From Candidatus Altimarinota bacterium (GTDB taxonomy: Bacteria > Patescibacteriota > Gracilibacteria > BD1-5 > UBA6164), in the NCBI GenBank assembly GCA_028692735.1, contig JAQUWS010000006.1, positions 1-42,165 of the forward strand: DNA of 42,165 nt. The letters are read 5' to 3'. The notes beneath the pieces are model-generated. The model was not told the DNA's origin. It did no database searches and was given only the letters and a program-made list of their open reading frames with translations. Made by a program: the position numbers and the translations under genes. Every line of letters starts with the position of its first letter. The stretch's first letter is position 1. Below, one piece after another: positions 10,582 through 21,832 of this stretch.

Positions 10582-11508
10582 ATGCTATACCTATTTACCT
10601 GAAACAACGAATATCTTGTAAAAGAAGAAATCAAAAAATGGAAAAACCATTTTTTGGAAAAATACTGAGATTTTAACTTGATTCATATAAAAAATATAGA
10701 AGACCAAGATAAAACATCTTTAAGTGGTAATTTACTTGCTTCTAGTTTTATGAGTGAAAAAAAACTTGTTATAATAGAAAACATAGAGAAACTAGAAAAA
10801 GATGAACAAAAAAAAGAATATTTTATGTCAATTTTCTCAAAAATTCCTGATGATAATATCGTATTATTATCATCAAATTCACTACAAGAAAGAAGCCTAC
10901 TATACAAAAAATGCCTTGAAGTTTGAGAAGTAAAAAGATTTGATATAAAAAATATATATGAAACAAAATCATTTATAGAAAAAAAATACAATTGAAATAT
11001 AGAACAAAAAGCTATTGATAAAATTGTTTCATACAAATCAAATAACCTTGCAAAAATCATAAATGAACTTGATAAACTCTTTATCACAAAAAAACAAGTA
11101 AAAGAACAAGATATAATTGATTACATCATACCAGAATTTGAAGAAACTATTTTTGTACTAGTTGATAAGATATTAAATGAAGATAAAAAAAATCTTTTCA
11201 AAGATTTAGATATAATCCTAGATAATATAGATATCTATGCTTTCTATAATATGCTTATCTGAAACTTAAGAAATATAGTTTATATACAATTTTTAAAACA
11301 ACTTTGAAATAAAAAAGAATCAATTATCAAAGATTTAGCTCTATGAAATAGATGATTTTTAGTAGATAAAAAATACAAATTATCAAACCAAAATTTATTT
11401 AAACTATACTTTGATTTCATAGATTTTGACCAAAATATGAAATATTGAAAACTAATATGAAGCTCAAAAGAGGATTTAAAATATGAATTACAAAAAATAT
11501 TGATTTAA
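10582..11508 (+). CDS. holA: DNA polymerase III delta subunit (308 aa)
   Basis: Clamp-loader delta subunit, which opens the beta sliding clamp. The N terminus LYLFTGNNEYLVKEEIKKWK is the usual delta opening (hydrophobic strand, then G-x-(D/N)-x-(Y/F)-L). SFMSEKKLVIIEN and the DDNIVLLSS segment form the strands of the RecA-like fold. A helical lid region follows (NNLAKIINELDKL, then EETIFVLVDKIL), and the C-terminal collar domain contains YNMLIGNLRNIVYIQ. No Walker A is expected in delta, and none is seen. Length is normal. It begins six bases after the palindromic element that ends mutS; the ATG at 10582 is the only suitable start. Confidence 0.82.
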
Positions 11509-11526
11509 AATTAAATCAATATTTTT
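11493..11526 (+). terminator. Intrinsic terminator after holA
   Basis: A perfect 16-bp stem (11493-11508 with 11511-11526) ends in T5. The left arm overlaps the last codons of holA. It closes the nusB-to-holA run of plus-strand genes. Confidence 0.8.
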
Positions 11527-11591
11527 GAAAAATAGGAAAATATATTGTACAATATATTCAAAAATAAATTTAATTTTGCAATACTAAAAAT

Positions 11592-12884
11592 ATGCAATTA
11601 CCTAATAACAGAAAACTACAAGAAAAAAATAAACAAAATATTGTAACAGATCCACAAATAAATTTAAGTATAAATTGAAAAGTTGATAAATTAATTAAAC
11701 CTGAACGTGAGTTAGTTCTAGACCTTTTAGAAAGTGATTCACTAAACATATATGACTGTGTTTTTATAATAAACTATATTGAAAACAATAAAAATATTGT
11801 ATTACATAATGATAAATTAAAAAAATCAGTTTTTAATCTAGAAAACTTTAGAGGGGCAAACAAAAAAATTTTTATTTCAAATTTAAAAATAGTTATTCAA
11901 GAGTTTTGAAATATCAGCCTCAGAAAGTTATCAGGTTTAATCTACATTCTACATACTGAAAAACCTTGGGAATTCATAAAAAAAATCTCATACTTAAAAA
12001 GTGTATGACTTTCAAGTATTAAAGAAATAAGTAATTTTAAATTTGAATTATGATTAGTAAAAACAAATGAATTACTTGAAAGATTAAATATATTAAAACA
12101 ATTAGGATTTGATAAAATCAATGATTTGATTGAACTAAAAGATCTATTATTTAGTGCAAACATTGATAATTTAAGATTTATAAATAATGAAACAGATATA
12201 AGAAAAAAAAGTGATTTATTAAAAATAAAAAACATATTAATTCACTGAAAAACAGATAATTTAAGAATTATAACAAAAGATTTAAAGATAAATAATATTG
12301 ATGATATACTCAATCTAGATGAAGTCATTAGAAAAGCAAATTCTGACAATTTAATTATTTTACTTAAAATATTTAATAAAGAAAACTCAAAAGATTTAAG
12401 ACTATTACCAAATATTTTGAAATATATAAACCCTAAAGATTTAAGCGAAGAATCTGTATTAAACTTAATTAAAGAAATTGTAATAAACAAAAAGAAATTA
12501 AAGGTGGATTTAAGTAAAATAAGAAATAATGAAATAATAAAAAATAATTGATTAATAGTTGTATGAGTTTGCGATAAATGTGAAGAATTACACATAAGCA
12601 CATTTTTTGAAAAAAATATTTCTTGCTGATTAGTTTTTTTAAATTGAGTGTTAATATGACATGTTAAAAATAAAAACATAGAATCTTTTATAAGTTATGT
12701 AGATTATAACCCATTAAAAAAATGATGAATTTACACATTAAAAAATTGAAATAAATTAGATGTCTGAATCAATAACTTTGATGAAATTGAGGTAAGGTTT
12801 TTAAGAAACAGTGATTTAAATGAAGCTGAAATGGATATTTGAATAAAATATATGCAGTATAAATACAAAAAAATACAAAAATAA
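11592..12884 (+). CDS. Helical-repeat protein of unknown function, paralog 1 (430 aa)
   Basis: I do not recognise this family. The protein has no signal peptide or membrane segment. From about residue 85 to 310 it consists of degenerate repeats of about 30-33 residues with the pattern NLxxIxxxxGIxxxxDLxxLxxIL, each likely two helices around a conserved glycine turn. After a linker comes a C-terminal domain of about 110 residues (HISTFFEKNISCG, then VFLNGVLIGHV, ISYVDYNPLKKGGIYTLKNG, EVRFLRNSDLNEAEMDIGI) that recurs almost motif for motif in the next gene. The ATG at 11592 follows a terminator, so it begins a new unit. Superhelical repeats usually bind protein, RNA or DNA; the partner is unknown. 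Confidence 0.75.
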
Positions 12885-12890
12885 AATAAA

Positions 12891-12917
12891 TTGACAAATA
12901 TTATTTTATTGTAAAAT
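12891..12917 (+). promoter_or_regulatory. Putative sigma-70-type promoter for 12945 gene
   Basis: A consensus TTGACA at 12891-12896 is followed 15 bp later by TAAAAT (12912-12917), about 28 bp before the ATG. Overlapping -10 alternatives exist (AAATAT at 17 bp, TATAAA at 20 bp), so the exact -10 is uncertain. Confidence 0.55.
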
Positions 12918-12944
12918 ATAAATAATATTTAGTAAGAATAATTA

Positions 12945-14318
12945 ATGAAGCAACTTAATGAATCAAATATAACTCAAGAAGATACTCTAGGAAATACAAA
13001 ATTAAGTAAATCAAAAGTGATTACTGATGTTAAAAATCAAGTAAATATAATTAATCAAAAAGAAGCTGATTTAGTACAAAGTATTTTAAAAAATAAAACT
13101 TGGACAAGAAAAGAAGTTGTTTTTTTATTTGATTATATTGTAAACGATAAACAACTAGAAATAGATAATAGATTATTTAAAAATATTGTACTTTCTTACT
13201 ATAAAAATAACAAAAAATTACATAATATTTTAAAAGCATCAAACGCTGAAAATATAAGAACTGTAATTCAAGAAGTTTGAATTAAGAAAACAGACGATTT
13301 AATTAAATTTCAGTATGTTTTGGACGCAAAAAACCCAACTGAACTAAAAGAAAAAGTAAATATATTACAAGATATCTGAATAAATAAAACACATGAAATT
13401 ATTGCATTTGAATATATTTTAGATCTTGTAAGTGTAGAAAATCTGAAAGAGATGATAACTATATTAAAAGATGCATGAATTAATAGTAAATCTGATTTCT
13501 TAAAACTCTCATCAGTACTAGCTAATTCTAGAGTACAAAATTTAAGAATCGTAATCACTAATTTATGAATAAAAACAGTAAATCAATTATTATGATTAAA
13601 AAATGTTATGACATCATCTGATCATGAAAATTTAAAAACAATAATTAATGATGCGCAAATTAGAGATTCAAATGATTTAAATGATTTATTAAATGTTTTA
13701 ATGTATTCAAATTCAAATAATTTAAAAATTTTAGTAAAAGAATTTTGAATAACTAAAGCAAAAGATTTAAAAGAACTATCTAATATACTAGCAAATATTG
13801 ATTCATTTTCTCTAAGAAAAAAAGAAACAGTTGAAATATTTAAAAAAATTGTTTTAGAAAAAAAATATTTTCATATAAATTTATCAAAATTAAATAATAT
13901 AACACCTGTCTTTTCAAAAAAATTGATAGATATCTGAACTTGTAGTGATGCTGAAATGTATAATGTGGATACTTTTTTTGAAGAAAAAATTACTTGTAAT
14001 TTTATCTTTGTAAATTGAGTTTTAATAGGACATGTAAAAGATAGATGAGAGAGTACATTTTTAAGTTATATCAACTTTAAATGACTTAAAAAATGATGAA
14101 TTTACACATTAAAAGGGGGAAATCACTTATCAATTTGATTTAATGCAATAGAAAATATTGAAGTAAAATTTTTAAGAAATAGTGATTTTTCAGAAAAAGA
14201 ATTAGATATATGAATAAGTAATATGTACAGAAAATCTAAGCGTTATAAACTAGAACTTTTTAACTATTTCGTTCATAAGTCTTTAAGGGAAAATAAAGAA
14301 GTTTGATTTTTTGACTAA
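12945..14318 (+). CDS. Helical-repeat protein of unknown function, paralog 2 (457 aa)
   Basis: Paralog of the preceding gene, with clearer repeats. After a polar N terminus and a KNKTWTRKEVVFLFDYI segment, six units of 30-33 residues run from about residue 100 to 300. Each fits NLKxxIxxxGIxxxxDLxxLxxVL, with GI or an equivalent at the turn. The shared C-terminal domain follows: VDTFFEEKITC, FIFVNGVLIGHV, FLSYINFKGLKKGGIYTLKGG, IEVKFLRNSDFSEKELDIGI. A basic tail finishes the protein. The layout resembles mTERF-, HEAT- or TALE-like repeat arrays in plan, but no family signature matches, so I call it unknown. It has its own promoter-like element and ends 3 bp from the convergent dus gene. Confidence 0.75.
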
Positions 14319-14321
14319 AAA

Positions 14322-15365
14322 TTATATATCAATATCTATTTTTGTAGTTATTACTCATAAATAATCTTTATATTCATTTCTTATCTCATTTATTACATTT
14401 TCCACATCAACTAAATTTTCTACACTTACAAGTTTTTTTCTAAAAACTTTAACTCAAGGAAAATTTTTTAGATAACATACAAGATGCTTTCTTATCTCAA
14501 GGGAGCCTTTTCTTTCTCATTTAGTTTGAGAAAGTTTCTGAGCATGAAAATACATTATATCAAGAATTTCTCACAAAGTAGGGAAGTATTGTCAATCAAT
14601 AAACTTTCATTTTTCCATCTCCTTTAGGAGAGTGGTAGAGGGATGAGTATCACTCAAAAACACCCAAGGATTTCAAAAAGTAGCTCTTCATATCATAAAA
14701 CCATCTAAACCTTTTACTTTATTCATACCATCTTCATAATTTTTTACATCACCATTACAAATCAAAGGTATTTTTATATGTTTTTTTAATTCATAAATTG
14801 GTTCAAAATTTGCAAATCATGTATAAGCTTGTTTTGCTGTTCTTCAGTGTACAGTCAAAAGACTTGCTCAAGCATTTTCAAGTCACTTAGCAAATCTTAT
14901 CAAGTTATCATCTCAATCAAAACCAAGTCTAGTTTTTACACTTATTGGTAATTTAGTTGCTTTATTCAACTCTTCAACTACTCTATAAGCTGTTTCTTCG
15001 TTTATCATCAAGCCAGATCAATGTCAGCTTTTTACTACTTTTTTAGCAGGACATCACATATTTACATCAATTCATGCTATATTATACCTTTCAATTATTT
15101 TTGCAGCTTTTGCAAAATTCTCAGGCTCTTTTCAAAAAATTTGCACAATTAAAGGCTCTTCTATTTTATCATGTTGCAACACAGAGTCAGCAAGAGTTTT
15201 TGAATAAACAAGTCAATCTGCACTATAAAACTCTGTAACGCACATTATATGAGGTGCAACTTTTTTCATAACTTGCCTATAAGCACTATCACCATATCAA
15301 TCCATAGGAGCTAAAAAACATAATTTTCATTGTTCCTCAATCAACTTTTGCCAAAAATCTTTCAT
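14322..15365 (-). CDS. dus: tRNA-dihydrouridine synthase, DusB-like (347 aa)
   Basis: FMN-dependent reductase that makes dihydrouridine in tRNA D-loops. Motifs in order: FLAPMDGYGDSAYR (residues 17-30, flavin barrel entrance), IDVNMGCPAKKV (99-110) with the presumed catalytic C105, SVKTRLG, the HGRTAKQAY segment, ICNGDV and GFMIGRATFGNP. The C-terminal helical RNA-binding part includes RKHLVCYLKNFPG. Length and order are those of the Dus family, and the NMGCP/GRT pattern is closest to DusB. The ATG at 15365 gives a complete N terminus. It converges on the helical-repeat gene with almost no gap. Confidence 0.9.
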
Positions 15366-15554
15366 AATACTAAACTAGCAATAAATAAATTTAGATTATA
15401 TTATTTAAATTATATGAAATGTAAAATTAAGTTAAACAAAATACAATTATTAAAAGTCAAGTTTTAAATATACAATATATATGATAATTAATTGCATTAT
15501 AGCAATATATATAGTAACATTTAATTATTGTACTTTAATAATTATTTTCATATT
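15366..15554. other. Divergent intergenic region
   Basis: About 190 bp separate the divergent dus and pilin-like genes, so it must carry promoters in both directions. It is A/T-rich with several TATAAT-like words, but I could not choose a convincing promoter pair. Confidence 0.35.
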
Positions 15555-18500
15555 ATGTATATTAAATATCTTAAAAATCATAAAATAGCATTCACATTAG
15601 TAGAATTAATAGTAACGATAGTAATATTAGCAATACTATGAACAATAGCTTTTATAAGTTTTCAGTGATATAGTAAAAATGCAAGAGATACACAAAGAAT
15701 AGCAGATATAAATCATGTTGAAAAAAGTCTATGATTATTTGTAGTAAATACATGATTTTATCCAATCCCAGATAAATCAAAAGATATAACATATATGTGA
15801 TGAACAGCATGGATAGAATGAACATTGTGAGATACAGTATTAAAAAACATAGATAAAGTAAGTAAAACACCACTAGATCCATTAACATTAAATGAATATA
15901 CATATAGTATAACACCATCAAAGACAGAATATCAAATAGGAGCAATAAGTGAAGTATGATGATTAGCAATGATAAATAAAACATATGCGGCAGATTTAAG
16001 TAAAGCAGTAGCATATATAAAATGAAATTATAATGAAAAGATAACAAGAGTACATTCATGAAATACAAATTTGATACTTGCTATGCCGAGTATCGTAATA
16101 ACTGACATAACTGATCCAAAATTAGAAAATATATTACCAAAGAAAATATTGGTATTTAATAATTACTGAAATATTCCACATTCATATAATCCAGCATGAA
16201 CATTAACATGAGAATTAGACTATAATCCAACAAATCTAGTTGTATATAGTGGTACAACAATAGATTTAACATCAAATTCAGACAAAATAGCATTTGTAAC
16301 AAACTTACAAGATGCATATAGTGGAACATTTGTGGAAAGTAATGCATCATATACCGAGTTGATGAATATAGATCCAGGAAGTGACTCAAATAGTGCAATA
16401 AGGTTACTAAATAGTTACATATCAAATAATGTATGATGAATAACATGACTACAATCGTCAATAGTGTATAATGATTGTACATTAGATGGAGAAACAATAG
16501 TTCATGGACAAACAATAACAGCATATAGTGAAAATAGTATATTAGTATGAGCAAGTTATGAATGTACAGATAGAACAATAGAAAGAAGTTGTAATAATTG
16601 AATATTAAGTTGAGATGACTCATATATATATATAACATGTATAAAATGAACACCAACAAATTGTACATCAAGTGGAAGCTATATGTATAACTGACATACA
16701 TATAGTATCCCAGCGTTAAATCACTGAGCAAGTGCAATAGATGTGATATCATCAAATGTAACAGAAACAACATGAATATATACATATACATTGACAAGTG
16801 TAATATGTAATGATTGAAGCTTAATAAATCCAATAGAAAGTTGAACAACAGCAGTCGTGAGTTGTAATACATGATATATAACAAATGGAACAACATGTGT
16901 ATGAGAGACATATACAGTAACATTGAGTGCAAATGGATGAACAGCATGAACAACAAGTGTAACATCAACATATAATGAAAGTATGCCAATAATAACAGTA
17001 TTACCAACAAAAGTTTGATACACATTTAATTGATATTTTAGCGCAATAAGTGGTTGAACAAAGTATTATAATGCTGATTGAAGTAGTGCTATAAATTATC
17101 TATTGACATCATGAACTACTTTATATGCTCAGTGGACAGCAAATACATATACAGTAACATTGAGTGCAAATGGATGAACTGCAGGAACAGCAAGTGTAAC
17201 ATCAACATACAATACAAGTATGCCAACAATATCAGTATTACCGACAAGAACATGATATACATTTAACTGATACTATAGTGCAACAAGTTGATGAACAAAA
17301 TACTATAATTCAGATTGAAGTAGTGCAACAAGTTATTTATTGGCATCATGAACTACTTTATATGCTCAGTGGACTGCTAGTACATATATTGTAACATTTG
17401 ATGCAAACTGATGAACTTCATGAACAACAAGCATTACAGTTACATATTGAACAGTAATGCCACAATTACCTGTTCCACCTTCAAGAACTTGATATACATT
17501 CAATTGATATTTTGATTCGCAAAGTTGATGAACAAAATATTATAATGCAGATTGAAGTAGTGCAATAATATATGATTTAATATCAAATCCTACATTATAT
17601 GCACAATGGATAGCAAATACATATACTATAACATTTAATGCAAATTGATGAAGTTTATGAACAACAAGTGTAATAGCTACATATTGATTAGATATGCCAA
17701 TATTAACAACACCACCTTCAAGAACTTGATATACATTCAATTGATATTTTGATTCGCAAAGTTGATGAACAAAATATTATAATACTGATTGAAGTAGTGC
17801 TAATACATTTAATTTAACAACAACTACGATATTATATGCGCAATGGTTACCAAGTACATATACAGTAACATTTAACGCGAATTGATGAAGTTTATGAACA
17901 ACAAATGTAATAGCAACCTACTGATTATCAATGCCAACATTAGAAACTCTACCAACTTATGCTTGATATACATTTATGTGATATTATTCTGCAATAACTT
18001 GATGAATAAAATATTATAATGCTGATAATAGTAGTGCAACAATTTATAATTTAACATCAAACACAACATTATACGCACAATGGTGAGCAACAATTTCAGC
18101 ATGTACTTGAATATGACAAGTAAAAACAGCAAATACTACATACTGATCTTGTGATTCTTCAGATATTATTGTTTGTAGTTGAAATGCTGCATGATATATA
18201 ATAGCTGCATGTAATGTATGAACAAATATATCATGAACATGAGTAAATTCATATTGATACTATTTTCAATGGTGAAATAACTGATGAACTCCTTCTTGAA
18301 ATATGACACCATCAACAACAAGAGCAAATGTAGTATGATACTGACCATTAAATTATTACAGCAATACTACATTTATAGGATGAGCAAGTTTACCAAACCC
18401 TTATGATTGGGCTGCATTTCCACGGAATACAAATTTATGGTGAGATGTGACTAATACTTCTGAAGCAAGACAATGACCATGTATAAATTGATATCATATA

Positions 18501-18770
18501 CCATCAAATGCTGAATGGACTTGAATAGTATGATCTTGATGATGGTGATCAAATTGAATAACTATTAGTAATACACTTAAACTTCCAATGGCGTGAGGTC
18601 GTAACCGGACTAATGGTAATATGTATTATCTAGGTACTACAGGTTTGTATTGGTCTTCATCAATTCTTAGTGGAGCCTCATATTATGCAATTTTTAGCTC
18701 AACTATAATTGATTCTAGTTATCGTAATGATCGTGCATATGCACATAGTGTTAGATGTATTAAAAATTAA
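15555..18770 (+). CDS. Giant pilin-like surface protein with InlB-type repeats and FISUMP-like end (1071 aa)
   Basis: The N terminus is a type IV prepilin signal: short basic leader, then KIA-FTLVELIVTIVILAILG, with likely cleavage before Phe14 and the Glu that pilins use. The first ~150 residues look like a pseudopilin head with a calcium-loop-like linker. A Cys-containing region follows (about 290-450). Then come five tandem InlB/Listeria-Bacteroides-type repeats of exactly 79 residues (DNA 16908-18092), each with TYTVTxxANGG, RTGYTFNGYY, GGTKYYNADGSSA and TLYAQW. The last ~200 residues resemble FISUMP domains (GYHIPSNAEW, LKLPMAGGRN, GLYWSSS, AHSVRCI). No minor pilin or assembly gene is adjacent. 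Likely an adhesin displayed on or as part of type IV pili. Confidence 0.87.
16908..18092 (+). repeat. Five tandem 237-bp coding repeats
   Basis: The word ACATATAC or a close variant recurs at 16908, 17145, 17382, 17619 and 17856, a spacing of exactly 237 bp. Each unit encodes one InlB-type repeat. Units 1 and 2 are most alike, and units 3 and 4 share SRTGYTFNGYFDSQSGGTKY, which suggests recent duplication or homogenisation. Confidence 0.9.
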
Positions 18771-18847
18771 TTTAATTTCTTTTTTCTTTACAAATAATAT
18801 ATTTAATTAAAATAATTAAATCTTAAATTAAATTAATGTAAAATTTT

Positions 18848-20860
18848 ATGAAAAAATACTACATACATACATTTTGATGTGCGATGAACACAGCAGATAG
18901 TGAAAAAATAAATATGATACTTACGCAATCATGATTTTTAAAAGTACAAAACTCAAAAGATGCAGATTTAGTTATTTTTAATACTTGTAGTGTAAGACAA
19001 AAATGAGAAGATAGAGTTTTTGGTCTTATAGATGATATAGTAAGAGATAATAAAAAGACAAAAACACACACAGTTGTTTGAATTACTTGATGTATGGTTA
19101 GAAAAACTTGAATTAATCAAAAGTACATAGAAGAAAAAAAAGAAAGAAATAGAGCAAAAAAAATAGAATTATTAAAAGATGAAAAGTGAATCTTTAATAA
19201 TGACGATAAACTATTTCCAAGGATAAAAGAACTAGATTTTACATTTAGAGTGGAAGAATTAAAATACTTACCATTGATTTTGTCTCATATATATGATGAA
19301 AAAATCTGACAAGATGATAAATATGATGATTATTTGAAAGCAAAACAATTAAGAGAAAATCCTTCATTAGCTTCAGTGATAATTCAAACTTGATGTGATA
19401 ATTATTGTACATATTGTATAGTACCATACACAAGATGAAAAGAATTTAGTAGAAGTAAGGACGATATAGTTTCAGATTGCAAAGAAGCAGTAAAAAACTG
19501 AGCCAAAGAAATCACTTTAGTCTGACAAAATGTAAATAGTTATTGAAAACAATTCGTAGATAAAAAACTTTGGAATGAAGAAAAATCAAACTGGAACAAA
19601 AAAGAAAAATTAAATATTTGAGTAGACCTAGATGATAGTTTAGTCAAAGTTTGGAACGATGAAATAATCTCAAATTACAACAAAAAATTTAATAAAAATT
19701 TAAAATTTGATGATATTATTACACATAGTTTTATTTGAGAAGAAGACTTAAAAAATGAATTTTTTGATTATTATTATAAAAACTTTTTTGATATAGATTT
19801 ATTTCATTGAGCTAAAGATGTTTTAGTAAAATTAAAACAAGAATGACATAATTTTTATGTGATAACATCAAGAGAAAAACAAGATATTGAATTAACATAC
19901 AAATACTTAAATAATAAATTTTGAGAAAACTTTTTTGAAAAAATTATTTTCACTAAAGAACAAGGAGAAGATAGAAAATGCGTTTTAGCAAACAAATATT
20001 TGATAGACTTAGTTATAGAAGACGCCCCTCATCATATAGATAATTATATAAAAAATACAAATTGTAAAATACTAGTTTTTTCTCAACCATGGAATAAAAA
20101 CATAAAAGAAGAAAATAATTTATATATCGTAAAATCTTGGCAAGATATATATGAAAAAATAAATAAAATTTATACTTTTAAATCCCCATTTAGAGAGTTA
20201 CTTGAAGAGATAAATAAAATTGATTGATTAGAAAGAATTAGGTTTACTTCAAGCAATCCACATGATATGACTCGTGATATACTTGATTCACATTTTGAAT
20301 TACCAAAAATGTGTAATTACTTGCATTTTGCACTACAATCATGAAGTAATGAAATACTTAAAAAAATGAATAGAAAACATTCTTATGAAGACTTTAAAAA
20401 ACAAGTAGATTATCTAAGATCAAAAGATCCATACTTTGCTATATCAACAGATATAATTGTATGATTTAGTTCTGAAACTGAAAAAAACTTTGATGATACT
20501 ATAAAAGCTTTTAAAGAATTAGAGTTTGATTTTGCTTACATTGCAAGATACAGCATAAGACCATGAACTATAGCTAGTAAATTATATCCTGATGATATTC
20601 CTGATGATATAAAAGCAAAAAGATGGCATAAATTAAATCAAGTACTACTCGAAACACTTACAAAAAGAAACAAGATGATGCTTTGAATTACACAAGAAGT
20701 ATTAATTTACTGAGAAAAAGACTGACAATTTTTTTGAAGAACAAAAAATTTCAAAGAAATATTTTTCAAAAAAAATCCCAAATACAAGATTTGAGATATG
20801 GTAAATGTTAAAATAACAAGCTTAGAAAGATGGGTTTTAAACTGAGAAATAATTAATTAA
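18848..20860 (+). CDS. miaB: MiaB tRNA methylthiotransferase with inserted HAD phosphatase-like domain (670 aa)
   Basis: MiaB adds a methylthio group to i6A37 of tRNA. The N-terminal UPF0004 domain has its three cluster cysteines (C11 in HTFGCAMN, C47 in NTCS, C82 in TGC). The radical-SAM motif CxxxCxxC is C183, C187, C190. ITLVGQNVNSYG (about 220) and, far downstream, LERIRFTSSNPHD and FALQSGS are the usual MiaB core; a TRAM-like domain ends the protein. Between them, residues about 255-443 are a complete HAD domain: GVDLDDS (D260, D262), ITSR (T340, S341), IEDAP (D392), then FSQPWN and VKSWQDI, as in NT5C-like 5'-nucleotidases. Usual MiaB is about 440-480 residues, so the insert explains the excess. 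A single open frame crosses both junctions. Confidence 0.9.
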
Positions 20861-21028
20861 AACTTAATTCTAATAATTTTTTTAAAACAGTTAACAAATC
20901 AACTAAAAAATAAAATGTCAATCAAAAAATATAAAAAACAAAAAATATTGATAAAAAATGAAAAAGGTTTAAAATAATAAAGATTTTCACAAAATGGCTT
21001 ATAATAAATAATACTTTATAAATTTAAA

Positions 21029-21832
21029 ATGAGAAAAATTCTTAAATTCGCATGAATTTTATTATCATTATACATACTTTTTTGTTTGTTTATAACATTA
21101 AATCAACAAAAACTTATATTTTTCCCATCAAAACAGATTTATGCACTACCAAATTACAATAATTTACAAGAAATAAGTATAAAAACAAATGATTGATTAA
21201 AATTAGATTGATATTACTTAGAAAATAAAAGTGATATAAATATACTATTTTTTCATTGAAATTGATGAAATTTAACTTTTAATCAAGCTTACATAGAATT
21301 ATTTAATGAATTATGATTTAATGCATTGTTTTTTGATTATAGGGGATATTGAAAAAGTGAATGAGATATAAAAAAAGAAGATGATTTATACATTGATGCA
21401 GATTCAGCATATAATTATTTAAAACAAAAATGAATAAAGGATGAAAATATGATTTTTTGGTGACACTCTCTTTGAAATGCACTTTCCATAAACTTAGCTC
21501 AAGATAAAAATTTATGTTGAGTAATCGTGGAATCAGCATTTTACTCTATGGACTATATGGCAAGATTGACTTATCCATACATGCCTACAAACATGCTTCT
21601 AAAATATCATTTTAGAAACGATGAAAAAATCAAAAATATAAAATCACCAATTATAGTGATTCATAGTAAAAATGATGAAGTCATAAATTATTCAAATGGA
21701 ACAAAACTTTATAATGAAGCAAATAATCCAAAATATTTTTTACAAACAGAAACTTCACATAATTATTGATTTCCAAAAAATGAAGAATTATACAAAAAAA
21801 CTCTTAAAGATTATTTAAGAGTTTGAAAATAA
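21029..21832 (+). CDS. Membrane-anchored alpha/beta hydrolase, BEM46/YfhR-like (267 aa)
   Basis: Serine hydrolase fold. One N-terminal membrane helix (residues 5-24) anchors it. The oxyanion loop is FFHGNGGN (75-81), the nucleophile elbow GHSLGN (S147), the acid D216 in HSKNDEV, and the catalytic His H244 in SHNYGF. The FFDYRGYGKSEG segment is typical of BEM46/YfhR proteins. Glycines of the elbow are TGA codons. Substrate unknown; lipid-like or peptide esters are commonly proposed for the family. It is convergent with the PilZ gene, and the last codons contain a hairpin that serves that gene as a terminator. Confidence 0.85.
21791..21824 (-). terminator. Intrinsic terminator for the PilZ gene
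   Basis: AAACTCTTAAA (21798-21808) pairs perfectly with TTTAAGAGTTT (21814-21824) around 5 nt. On the minus strand it is followed directly by a T-run, whereas on the plus strand it is not. It lies inside the end of the hydrolase gene. Confidence 0.75.

Noticed and set aside
16156-17025. 289-residue Leu/Tyr-rich minus-strand ORF
   Set aside because: It is antisense to the InlB-repeat gene; the Leu/Tyr richness is the mirror of its Asn/Thr/TGA codons, and it matches no family.
18848-20860. HAD segment in MiaB as an intein or two overlapping genes
   Set aside because: There are no intein splice motifs (no N-terminal Cys/Ser block or C-terminal HN), the HAD motifs are enzymatic, and a single frame crosses both junctions.
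20915-20977. 20-codon Lys-rich ORF between miaB and the hydrolase
   Set aside because: Too short and compositionally ordinary for an A/T-rich gap; no support for expression.
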